The notes under the pieces are model-generated. The model saw only the letters and a program-made list of their open reading frames with translations, ran no database searches and was not told where the DNA came from. This document shows, piece after piece, positions 17,564 to 27,169 of a DNA stretch of 64,000 bases. Every line of letters begins with the position of its first letter. Positions within the stretch are counted from its first letter, which is position 1. Origin of the DNA: Polyangium mundeleinium (GTDB lineage Bacteria; Myxococcota_A; Polyangia; Polyangiales; Polyangiaceae); NCBI RefSeq assembly GCF_028369105.1, contig NZ_JAQNDO010000001.1:6914501-6978500 (forward strand), given 5' to 3'. Made by a program: the position numbers and the translations under genes.

Positions 17564-18946
17564 TCAAAGCTTGAAGTTCAGCGCCTTCGGCCGCGTCAGG
17601 TGCAGAAAGCCAAGCGCGGATAAGGACGAACCCTTGCCGCTGTCCTTCACCCCGGTCCAGGGCAGGGCTGGGTCGAGCGTGTCGCACTGGTTCATGTAGA
17701 CGGTGCCGACATCGAGCTGCTTCGCGAGGTGCTCGGCGCGTGCTCGGTCTCGCGTCCAGATGCTCGCTGTTAGGCCGAGATCGCTGTCGTTCGCTAGTGC
17801 CACGGCCTCCTCGTCCGAGTCCACGGACATGATCGGGAGCACGGGGCCGAACGTCTCGATCCGCATCACGTCCATGCGTGGATCGACGTTGACGAGCAGC
17901 GTGGGCTCGAAGAAACGCCCGCGCCCGTCGACCTGCGTTCGTTTGCCTCCCAAGAGAACCCGCGCGCCTGCGGCGACCGCGCGATCGATCTGCCCCTGGA
18001 TGAACGCTGGGTGATGCGGCTGCGCGATCGGGCCCATGTTCGTCTCGGCGGCCGTGGGATCGCCGAGACGGTAGGCTTTCATGAGCGCGAGACACCCCTC
18101 GACGAACTTCTCGTACAGGCTCCGGTGCACGTACGCGCGCTCGACTGCGCAACAGCTCTGGCCTGCGTTGTAACAGGCGCCGTCGACGATGTTCTCGATC
18201 GCCTTGTCGAGGTCGGCGTCCGCTGCCACGTACGCCGCGTCCTTGCCGCCGAGTTCGAGCCCCACGTCCACGAAGCGCGCTGCCGCGGCCGCTGCGTACA
18301 CCTTGTGCCCGCCCGCGACCGAGCCTGTGAACGCTACGTGATCCACGCGTGGATCGGCCACGATGCGCCCCGCCATCTCGTGATCGCAGTGCAGCGCCTG
18401 GACGAGCCCGGCCGGCGCCCCCGCGTCACGCAGCGCGTCGGCAAAGTGCTCTCCGCAGAGCGGCGACCGCGGCGAGTGCTTCAGGAGCACCGCGTTTCCT
18501 GCGAGCACGGCCGGGATCACCACGTTCACGGCTGTGAGCAGCGGATAGTTCCATGCGGGCAGGTTGAACACGACCCCCAGCGGGGCCCGCGCGATCCGCC
18601 GCTCGAAACCCTCTTGGGGCGGCAAGACCGTGTCTGCGAGCGACGCCTCGGCGATGCTCGCCATGTACCGGGCTCGCTTGGCCATCCCGCCTACCTCGCC
18701 ACGCGCTTGACGCAGGGGCTTGCCCATCATGGCCGTGATGTCGGCCGCGATCGCCTCGGCCCGCTCTTCCATCCGCGCGATGGCCGCGAGGCAGAGGGCC
18801 ACCCGGTCCTTCACGGGTGTCCCGGCGAAGGCCCGGGCGGCGGCCTGGGCGGCGTCCAGGGCCTGGTCCACCTCACCGGCTTCGGCGAGCGGGCGTCTGA
18901 CGGCCACGTCGAGGGTGTAGGGGTTGTCGACCACGAGCTCCAGCAT
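17564..18946 (-). CDS. Aldehyde dehydrogenase, NAD(P)-dependent
   Basis: 460-aa enzyme of the ALDH superfamily that oxidises aldehydes to acids. Visible landmarks: FNLPAWNYPL (the cofactor-side NxPAWN), KHSPRSP, FTGSVAGG, the ELGGKDAAYV segment with the general-base Glu, the catalytic loop GQSCCAVERAYVH (catalytic Cys is one of the two adjacent cysteines), ETFGPVLPI, and the C-terminal PWTGVKDSGKG. Length is slightly short of 475-490. The substrate is not evident; the set of motifs is close to succinate-semialdehyde-type enzymes. I chose the start at 18946 (MLELVVDNPYTL), since upstream codons are unrelated low-complexity sequence. It is divergent from the PP2C gene with 58 bp between, and its stop borders hairpin-repeat copy B. 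Confidence 0.92.
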   Translation of the reverse strand: MLELVVDNPYTLDVAVRRPLAEAGEVDQALDAAQAAARAFAGTPVKDRVALCLAAIARMEERAEAIAADITAMMGKPLRQARGEVGGMAKRARYMASIAEASLADTVLPPQEGFERRIARAPLGVVFNLPAWNYPLLTAVNVVIPAVLAGNAVLLKHSPRSPLCGEHFADALRDAGAPAGLVQALHCDHEMAGRIVADPRVDHVAFTGSVAGGHKVYAAAAAARFVDVGLELGGKDAAYVAADADLDKAIENIVDGACYNAGQSCCAVERAYVHRSLYEKFVEGCLALMKAYRLGDPTAAETNMGPIAQPHHPAFIQGQIDRAVAAGARVLLGGKRTQVDGRGRFFEPTLLVNVDPRMDVMRIETFGPVLPIMSVDSDEEAVALANDSDLGLTASIWTRDRARAEHLAKQLDVGTVYMNQCDTLDPALPWTGVKDSGKGSSLSALGFLHLTRPKALNFKL

Positions 18947-19004
18947 GGGGAGCAAGCTTAGGACCTGTTCGTCGGCCAGGAAATGTACGTACAATACCCG
19001 GCGG

Positions 19005-19781
19005 ATGCGAGCAGTCGCGGCAGGCCTATCCGACGTGGGCAGACAGCGGCACCACAACGAGGACCGCTTCATCCTTCTGCCGGAGTTCAACGTGTTCGTC
19101 GTGGCCGACGGCATGGGTGGACATCAGTCCGGCGAGGTGGCGAGCCGGATGGCCGCGAGTTCCATCGCCAAGTACTTCCGCAACGAGTGCAAGCCCGACG
19201 TAACCGTCGGCCAGCGCCTGCGCGCCGCCGTGCTCGAAGCGAACGCGAAGATCTTCGCCCGCGCTGACGACTCGCGCTTGCACCGCGGCATGGGCACGAC
19301 CGTCGTCGCGGGCGCGTACGCGCAGGATGATCGCACCTTCTTCGTCGCGCACGCGGGCGACAGCCGCTGCTACCGCCTGCGCGGCGACGAGCTCAAGCAG
19401 CTCACGCGCGACCACTCGCTCATCTCGGACGCGCTGCTCGAGCGGCCCGATCTCACCGAGCTCGATCTCAAGTACCTGCCGAAGAACGTCATCACGCGCG
19501 CGCTCGGCATCAGCCCCACGGTCGACGTCGACCTGCGCGCCGAGCGCGTCGAGCCACACGACGTCTTCGTCCTCTGCTCGGACGGCTTGCACGGGCTCGT
19601 GTCCGATGAGGAGATCGCGCTCATCGTGCGCGAGAGCGACATCCTCACCGAGGCGTGCACGCGCCTCATCGACACGGCGAACGCGAACGGCGGACGAGAC
19701 AACATCACGGTCGTGCTGGTCCGCATCGAGCCCGACGATCCGCCCTGGGCCGGCCGTCGCGCGAACTACACGCGCGCCTGA
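19005..19781 (+). CDS. PP2C-type Ser/Thr protein phosphatase
   Basis: 258-aa cytoplasmic phosphatase that reverses Ser/Thr kinase signalling. All PP2C metal and phosphate motifs are visible: GLSDVGRQRHHNEDR (RxxNED), VVADGMGGHQSGEVAS (DGMGG), GMGTTVV, FFVAHAGDSRCYRLR (GDSR), LCSDGLHGLV (SDG) and GGRDNITVVLV (DN). ATG at 19005 starts right before the first motif; an earlier start at 18924 would overlap the aldehyde dehydrogenase promoter. The full set of acidic ligands suggests it is active. Likely partners are the Ser/Thr kinases of the genome, including those at 53.8 and 60.3 kb, but nothing in the local context fixes which one. Confidence 0.94.
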   Translation: MRAVAAGLSDVGRQRHHNEDRFILLPEFNVFVVADGMGGHQSGEVASRMAASSIAKYFRNECKPDVTVGQRLRAAVLEANAKIFARADDSRLHRGMGTTVVAGAYAQDDRTFFVAHAGDSRCYRLRGDELKQLTRDHSLISDALLERPDLTELDLKYLPKNVITRALGISPTVDVDLRAERVEPHDVFVLCSDGLHGLVSDEEIALIVRESDILTEACTRLIDTANANGGRDNITVVLVRIEPDDPPWAGRRANYTRA

Positions 19782-19784
19782 AGC

Positions 19785-19958
19785 TCAAGGCCTCCGGCCG
19801 ATCGTCCCGGCCCGGAAGTACCAGGCGAGCGCGAGCACGGCGATCACCAGCAAGACCACCCAGAACCACGGCGATCGGGTCCTGGGGTTGGCCGTCTCGT
19901 CCACCATCTGCGCCGCGAAGAGGTTCGCGGCGGCGAGGATCGCGGTCGGTGCGTTCAT
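19785..19958 (-). CDS. Small single-pass membrane protein
   Basis: 57-aa predicted protein starting at 19958 (MNAPTAILAAANLFAAQMVDE), with GGGAGGGG-type ribosome binding sequence just upstream. One transmembrane helix (SPWFWVVLLVIAVLALAWYF, residues about 31-50) is followed by a short basic tail (RAGTIGRRP). The function is unknown. It is convergent with PP2C, with only 3 bp between stop codons, and lies downstream of the DUF2169 gene on the same strand, so it may be the end of that transcript. Confidence 0.6.
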   Translation of the reverse strand: MNAPTAILAAANLFAAQMVDETANPRTRSPWFWVVLLVIAVLALAWYFRAGTIGRRP

Positions 19959-20022
19959 CTTCCCCTCCCGCCGCTCACGTTGGGCCGGCGGGCGAGGCGT
20001 CAATCTTCACGCTGCGGTCACG

Positions 20023-22461
20023 TTATCGATCACTCGATCGTGGCCGCGAGGGCGTGGCTGCCTCGGCGTAGGTCGCGCCGCCGCGACCATCGGGGCTCAC
20101 CCGCGCGTACGCCCTGCGTGCCGAGGCGAGCGCTTCCCGCACCCGCGCGCGGAAGGCAGGATCGGCCTCCATGCGCTCCTGCCAGACGCGCTCGATCCGC
20201 ACGAGGCAGGTGCGCGCGAGGCCGAGCTCCGCGAGCACCACGTCGGCGTCGCTGTGCTCCACCGAGAACATCAGCCGAGCGTAGTCGGCGATCTCCAGCG
20301 CGCCTCGCTCGATCTCGAGCTGCTGCACGTACGCTCGATCGTAGGCGAGCCGGAGCTCGCTTCGCCCTTGCTCGGTCTCGGCGCGGATCGCGCCCACCCA
20401 CGTCCGCTCGGTTGACACCCAGCGCGGCTCGGACAAACCCATCTCCGACAGGATGCGCGCGCGGTCCTCGGGGCGGCGATCGATGCGTGCGGCCACGCAT
20501 GCGCAGAGCTCGAGCGGCAGGTCCGCGGTCATCAGCAGCGGCGAGGCCATGCTCGACGTCGAGGGCTTGCGACCGGCGCCGGACGGGCGCGGGGTCTCGA
20601 CCGACACGACCGAAGGCTTCGGCGACGGTGTGGCTGGCGCGGAGGGCAGGGCGGGGCCCGACGACGCCGCGGCCGACGCCGTGAAGAAGGCTGCGTTCTC
20701 TGCCGGCGAGACGGGCGACGTGGTCGTCGTGGAGGCGGCCCCCGCGACGGGCATGTAGCCCTTCGGCTCGGACCACGACAAAAGCCCCGGTGCGCGCTGC
20801 GTCGTGGGCGGGGCGTCGAGCAGGCGCGCGCTCGCGGCGACGGCCCCGCCGGGCAACGTGGGAGGCGGCGCGAGCGTCCCCGTCTTGCGCGTGCTTGGCA
20901 CCAGCGTCGGCGGCGCGACCGAATCGCGCTCCGTGATCACGCCGAAGCTCTCGGCCGGCGGCGGGCTCGTCGTGCCCGTGCGCGCGGTCGCGGGTGCGCG
21001 GTCGGCCGGATCTTCTTCCTCTTCGCCTCGTGCTTGCTCGCCCTGCGGCACGCTCGTCGGCGTGGGCGGGGGCGGCAGCCGCATCGCGGCCGCGTCGCCG
21101 GGCCAAACGTCCGTCTCCCACGAAGCCTCGACCTGCGCGGGCCTCTCGTCCTCGACCTCCGCGCGTGCTGCGCGCTCGACGAGCTGGCTCGGCCCGGGGA
21201 AGGCCGCGTCCACGACGAACCGCGACGACGCGCGATCCTCGATGAGGCGCTCGCCCGACGGCGGAATCGGCACCGAGCTGTCGCGCGGCCGCGCGGGCAG
21301 GCTCCCGCCCAGCGCGAGTGGCTCGACGGGCAGCGGAGTCGGCTCCTCCGGCGTGGGCTGCACGGGGGCCGACGGCAGGAGCGTGTACCCCTCGTCTTCC
21401 GCGATTTCGCCTTCGAAGGGGCGCGGGAGGATCGGCCGCGGGCTCGAATCCTCGGGCGCGATGGGAGGCGACTCCACGTCTTCGAGGCTCACCGTCATCT
21501 CGGGGCTCTCGGAGGCCACGATGATCCGGCCGAGCGCGTGCTCGTCGGGCTCGGACACCGGCGTCGACCCGCGCCAGGAAAGCACGGCCACGAGGCGCAC
21601 GCCGTCGATCCAGATCGTGTCGAGACGCACGTCGACCTCGAAAGGCCGCGCCGAACCCTGGTGCGCGTAAAACACGCGCGGGCGGATGTTCGGCAGACGC
21701 GACTCGAGGCGCGGCGCCTTGCGGGTCAGGTGCTCGAGCACGATGTTCGGCGCGGGCTCCAGCTCGTCGATCTGTTGCTCGCTCGGCGCGCAGTTGAAGA
21801 GCGAGAAGGGAAGCGACGCGGGGGCTGGGGCGTGCTCGGAGCGGATGCGGCGCGCGAACATGACGGCGTCGTCCGGGGCGCCGCGGTGCTCGGCGCGCCA
21901 GCGGATCGGCAGCGGGCCAAAGCCCGGCGTCGCGTTCGGCGGGCACGTCTCGCTCGTCTCGATGCGCGGCAAGGGCCAGCCTGCGCTCCCGGCGCCCGAG
22001 GGGATGCCGCTCATGTTCTCGCCTTGCATCGCGGCGAGCTCGTAGCGGAGCGGGATCGCGGAAAAACGCTCCGGCGCGCTCGGACGCAGGCTGCCCGTAT
22101 GACCCGGCATCCACACGCGTGGCCCACAGACGCGCAGCGACTTGTCGAAATGGCCCACGCGGAGGCGCGGCGTAAGAATCTCGGTCGGCATGCCGCCGGG
22201 AGCGAACGCGCGGCCCGAGAACGCGACGTCGATCTTCGGCTTGTACGGGACGAAGTCACTCGGCGCGAAGAGCGCCGCTTGCGGGTTGTGATCCCAGGAG
22301 ATATCGCCGTGGGCCGTGTCCTGCTTCGGCGCGAGGAGCGCCGTCTCGCCGTGGACCAGCGTGAACGTCGCCTTCACCCCGATCGTGAGGCGATAGCCGC
22401 CGGGGCGCTCTTCCCACACCACGGTGGCGACGCTGAATGGGCAGAGTCGGACGATCTCCAA
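20023..22461 (-). CDS. DUF2169 domain protein with Pro-rich linker
   Basis: 812-aa protein. Residues 1-300 match the DUF2169 layout as I know it: VEERPGGYRLTIGVKATFTL, the DISWDHNP segment, PYKPKIDVAFSGRAFAPGG, RLRVGHFDKSLRVCGPRVW and the Pro/Cys-rich NATPGFGPLP stretch. In other bacteria this domain occurs near type VI secretion and pentapeptide-repeat effector genes; none is seen here, so that link is family knowledge only. Residues about 300-640 form a long Pro/Ser/Thr linker; the last 170 residues contain two similar helical units (SEMGLSEPRWVSTERTW and LAELGLARTCLVRIERVW). The start is TTG at 22461, with an in-frame stop seven codons upstream; its RBS is poor. A perfect TGTGA-N6-TCACA palindrome lies 95 bp upstream. 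Confidence 0.8.
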   Translation of the reverse strand: MEIVRLCPFSVATVVWEERPGGYRLTIGVKATFTLVHGETALLAPKQDTAHGDISWDHNPQAALFAPSDFVPYKPKIDVAFSGRAFAPGGMPTEILTPRLRVGHFDKSLRVCGPRVWMPGHTGSLRPSAPERFSAIPLRYELAAMQGENMSGIPSGAGSAGWPLPRIETSETCPPNATPGFGPLPIRWRAEHRGAPDDAVMFARRIRSEHAPAPASLPFSLFNCAPSEQQIDELEPAPNIVLEHLTRKAPRLESRLPNIRPRVFYAHQGSARPFEVDVRLDTIWIDGVRLVAVLSWRGSTPVSEPDEHALGRIIVASESPEMTVSLEDVESPPIAPEDSSPRPILPRPFEGEIAEDEGYTLLPSAPVQPTPEEPTPLPVEPLALGGSLPARPRDSSVPIPPSGERLIEDRASSRFVVDAAFPGPSQLVERAARAEVEDERPAQVEASWETDVWPGDAAAMRLPPPPTPTSVPQGEQARGEEEEDPADRAPATARTGTTSPPPAESFGVITERDSVAPPTLVPSTRKTGTLAPPPTLPGGAVAASARLLDAPPTTQRAPGLLSWSEPKGYMPVAGAASTTTTSPVSPAENAAFFTASAAASSGPALPSAPATPSPKPSVVSVETPRPSGAGRKPSTSSMASPLLMTADLPLELCACVAARIDRRPEDRARILSEMGLSEPRWVSTERTWVGAIRAETEQGRSELRLAYDRAYVQQLEIERGALEIADYARLMFSVEHSDADVVLAELGLARTCLVRIERVWQERMEADPAFRARVREALASARRAYARVSPDGRGGATYAEAATPSRPRSSDR

Positions 22462-23023
22462 TGCGGGGAGGGTAGCTTAACGCGAGCAGGTTGGGAAAGA
22501 TTTCCTCGGGGGATCCCCGGATCTTTCGTGCCTTGGGCTCTTCCGCTCGATCGAGTGTGACAATTGTCACAAGTTCGCGGAGAGTAGGGATTTGCCCGAG
22601 CCAACGGAGACGCGCGCGACCTGACGCTGCGGTGCGTCGGTGCGAATGCGGCCGCGACCGACCGCCTTCACGTCTGCGACAACCCATTGGCGGACGGCCG
22701 GTCCGTCCATGGTGGCCTAACCTCCCCGTTTCTCTCGTCCCCCTCGGGCGCGCCCGTCGGTCGAGATCCGTTCAGGCGGGAGGAAGCCCCGGGGGGACCG
22801 CCGCGCCTCGCGCCGCCGCATGCCCATTGCCAGCGCGTGCGGGGCGACGCACGGGCGCGCCGACCATTGAAGGATTTCCACGACGACCGCGGATTTCGTT
22901 TGGATGGCGGGGCGCGTACTGGTCATCCGAGTGACCAGAAAATGGCATGTTCACGACAGAAAAAGAGCGCGCGTGCGGGGAGCCGGGACGATAGTCTGAC
23001 GCCCCTGTCGAAAGGAGACATTC
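22462..23023. other. 562-bp divergent intergenic region
   Basis: Gap between the divergent DUF2169 gene and the small Cys-rich lipoprotein gene. Contains a CRP-like perfect palindrome (22556-22571) and, at its right end, a GAAAGGAG ribosome binding site for the gene at 23024. The open frames in it are Arg/Ser/Pro-rich with no start-site or domain support, so I see no gene. Confidence 0.7.
22556..22571. promoter_or_regulatory. CRP/FNR-type operator palindrome
   Basis: Perfect 16-bp palindrome TGTGACAATTGTCACA, that is TGTGA-N6-TCACA, the textbook half-sites of CRP-family regulators. Located 84-95 bp before the TTG start of the DUF2169 gene and about 450 bp before the divergent lipoprotein gene, so it more probably controls the former. 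Confidence 0.6.
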
Positions 23024-23287
23024 ATGCTCAAAAATAGCCTCGTCGCGCTGGCGCTCGCTTCCTTCACCACCGTTCTGCTTGCATGTTCCGCGGCAGAGGT
23101 GGGGGAGCCATGCGAAACCGAGGGAGCGGCGGACGAATGTGTCGACGACGCGATCTGCGGAAAGCCGACCGATACGGCCACGGAGCCGCAGTGCCTCAAG
23201 GTCTGCACGCAGGATTCGGATTGCGCCGCGAGCGAGTCCTGCAACGGCGTGACGGGGAGCAGCACCAAGGCCTGCCGCATCAAGTAA
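23024..23287 (+). CDS. Small Cys-rich lipoprotein
   Basis: 87-aa secreted protein with lipobox LLAC (Cys21) after MLKNSLVALALASFTTVL. The mature part has ten cysteines, including CETEGAADECVDDAIC and CLKVCTQDSDCAASESC, a knot-like pattern common in short myxobacterial surface proteins and probably fully disulfide-bonded. GAAAGGAG lies at a good distance before the ATG. The last 66 bases overlap, in another frame, the likely start of the outer-membrane protein gene downstream, which suggests translational coupling. Confidence 0.8.
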   Translation: MLKNSLVALALASFTTVLLACSAAEVGEPCETEGAADECVDDAICGKPTDTATEPQCLKVCTQDSDCAASESCNGVTGSSTKACRIK

Positions 23288-24384
23288 TCGCCTGCGCCGC
23301 GGCCCTCGCCACGCTCCTCGCCGCAGCGCCCGTGCGCGCCGAGGCGGCGCCTGGCGGAGGCGCCGCGGCGCGCACCCTCGAAGGCCACAGGTTCCAGCCG
23401 CCCGTGCTGCTCGAAGGCCCCTTCACGACCACCCACGTGGGAATCGACACCTCGATGGGCCTGCGCGTCCAGGACGGCGTCGGCGCCCCACCCGCGGCCC
23501 TGATGGGCCTGCCGCTCCCCACCTACGACGGCCAGAAGCTTTTTCTGTTCGAGGAGCGGCTCGCCGTGGGAATTTCGCCGGTGCGCGGCGCGGAAATCGG
23601 GGCGCGCGCGGCCTTTCAAATGGGCGTCGGCGGCGACGCGGCGACGACCTATCTTTACGGAATCCGCGCGGGCTACGAAATCCGCCCGCATGTCGGCTTC
23701 GAGGTCCTGCACAGCGAGGTGCTCGGCCTTTCGGTCGGCCTGCGGGCCGGCCTCGTCCTCGCCGGCGGGGTGCGCGCGCGGCCGTCCGGGCTCGTGGACG
23801 CCATGATGCGCGAGGCGGACGCCGTGATGCGGGAGCCGGCGCGATTCATCTGCCTCCGCGCCGGGGATCTCGGCTGCGCGTTCAAGACCTTCGACGGGGC
23901 GGGGGCGCTGCACGTGGACGAGCGGAGCTTCGGCGTCCACGCGCTCGCGAGCGCGGCGAAGTCGTTCGGGCAGCACGTGGGCATTCAGGCCTCGTTCGGG
24001 GGCGAGGCGCTCGATACACGCCTGCGCGGCGGCCCAGGCCTCGATTCCCGCACGGCGCCGCGCGCGTATGCGGCGTCCGTCGCGGCCTCGGTCGACCTCG
24101 CGCCCCTCGCGCCCGTGGGGGCGATGCTCGAAGCGGGGATCGAGCGCGGCGAAAACCGTGGCCTCGATCGCCGCAATGCGGAGATCCTCGGCGCCGCCCC
24201 CATGGCCTACACGACCGAGCGCGTCGCGGCGGGCGTCTATTACACGGGGCGCGACGCGCTCACGCTGGGGTTCGTCGGGACCTACGGCTTCACGCAGGCG
24301 AGGCGCGCCGCGGGGGACACGGCCTCGCCCGGCCCCCCCACGCGCGCCCTCGGCGGCCGCCTGGCGTTCCGCTACTTCTTCTGA
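23221..24384 (+). CDS. Probable outer-membrane beta-barrel protein, start uncertain
   Basis: Envelope protein of about 387 aa. The reading frame enters the preceding lipoprotein gene; the signal peptide (VIACAAALATLLAAAPVRAEA) begins near 23284, but no ATG or GTG precedes it closely. The nearest start candidates are TTG at 23221, used here, and CTG at 23239 or 23272. The mature part has repeated amphipathic strands (LFLFEERLAVGISPV, EIGARAAFQMGVGG, GYEIRPHVGFEVLH, LSVGLRAGLVLAGG) and ends in GGRLAFRYFF, with the terminal Phe typical of barrel proteins. It is probably translated by coupling with the lipoprotein gene. Convergent with the glycosyltransferase gene with no gap between stops. Confidence 0.65.
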   Translation: MRRERVLQRRDGEQHQGLPHQVIACAAALATLLAAAPVRAEAAPGGGAAARTLEGHRFQPPVLLEGPFTTTHVGIDTSMGLRVQDGVGAPPAALMGLPLPTYDGQKLFLFEERLAVGISPVRGAEIGARAAFQMGVGGDAATTYLYGIRAGYEIRPHVGFEVLHSEVLGLSVGLRAGLVLAGGVRARPSGLVDAMMREADAVMREPARFICLRAGDLGCAFKTFDGAGALHVDERSFGVHALASAAKSFGQHVGIQASFGGEALDTRLRGGPGLDSRTAPRAYAASVAASVDLAPLAPVGAMLEAGIERGENRGLDRRNAEILGAAPMAYTTERVAAGVYYTGRDALTLGFVGTYGFTQARRAAGDTASPGPPTRALGGRLAFRYFF

Positions 24385-25464
<1,080 letters not shown>

Positions 25465-25514
25465 GGCCGTCGAGTTTATCGATCCACACCACGAGGGTCG
25501 AGGGGGCGGAGACG

Positions 25515-26507
<993 letters not shown>

Positions 26508-26527
26508 GGGCACCATCCGGCGTCCCG

Positions 26528-27121
26528 ATGTCGAAGCCCAGGATCGTACAAGCCGGTAGCCCCGTCCTCCGCGCCGCCGCCGCCCCCGTCGCGAGGGATC
26601 AGATCACGAGCCGCGACACCCGCCTGCTCGTGAAAAAGATGGTCGAGACGATGCGCCAGGCGCCCGGCGTGGGCCTCGCCGCCCCGCAGATCGGCGTGAG
26701 CCTCCAGGTGATCGTGCTCGAGGACGACAACACCCGCATGGCGCGCCTCACGAAAGAGCAACGCGAAGAGCGCGGCCGCGCCCCGTTCCCGCTGACCGTC
26801 GTCTTCAATCCCGAGCTCCGCGTGATCGGCGATGAAAAAGCGACCTACTTCGAGGGATGTCTGTCCGTCGCGGGGTACATGGCGCTCGTCGAGCGGCATT
26901 TTGCCGTGGAGGTGACGGGCCTCGACGAGAAAGGCGAGCCGCTCCGCTGGGAGGCGAGGGGCTGGCCCGCGCGCATCCTCCAGCACGAGGTGGATCACCT
27001 GCGCGGCGTGCTCTACGTGGATCGCATGATCACGCGGACGCTCGCGTGCAACGACGAGATGGGCGCGCGCTGGCTCGAAGCGCCCGTCGCGGAGGTGAAG
27101 AAGGTGTTTGGCGTGGAGTGA
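26528..27121 (+). CDS. def: Peptide deformylase
   Basis: Cytoplasmic metalloenzyme that removes the formyl group from nascent N-terminal Met. The three family motifs are intact: GVGLAAPQIG (motif 1), EGCLSV (Glu109-Gly-Cys111) and QHEVDHLRG (His153, Glu154, His157), which bind the metal and act in catalysis. Length of 197 aa is usual; the loop with KEQREERGRAPF between motifs 1 and 2 is longer than in E. coli but is seen in other type I/II enzymes. ATG at 26528 gives MSKPRIVQAGSPVLR, the conserved N terminus. It is probably co-transcribed with the hypothetical gene 20 bp upstream. No fmt gene is adjacent, which differs from the classic def-fmt pairing. Confidence 0.96.
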   Translation: MSKPRIVQAGSPVLRAAAAPVARDQITSRDTRLLVKKMVETMRQAPGVGLAAPQIGVSLQVIVLEDDNTRMARLTKEQREERGRAPFPLTVVFNPELRVIGDEKATYFEGCLSVAGYMALVERHFAVEVTGLDEKGEPLRWEARGWPARILQHEVDHLRGVLYVDRMITRTLACNDEMGARWLEAPVAEVKKVFGVE

Positions 27122-27161
27122 GGGCGCGCGGCCCTTGGTTTGACCCGAGGTACGCGCGCCC
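27122..27161. terminator. GC hairpin in convergent gap
   Basis: GGGCGCGCG (27122-27130) pairs with CGCGCGCCC (27153-27161) around a 22-base loop, directly after the peptide deformylase stop and before the M4 protease stop on the other strand. No T-run, so the role as terminator is inferred. Confidence 0.45.
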
Positions 27162-27169
27162 GTCCGGGA

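Noticed and set aside
22491-22934. Open frame in the gap before the small Cys-rich lipoprotein
   Set aside because: Arg/Ser/Pro-rich, no start-site support and no homology-like pattern.
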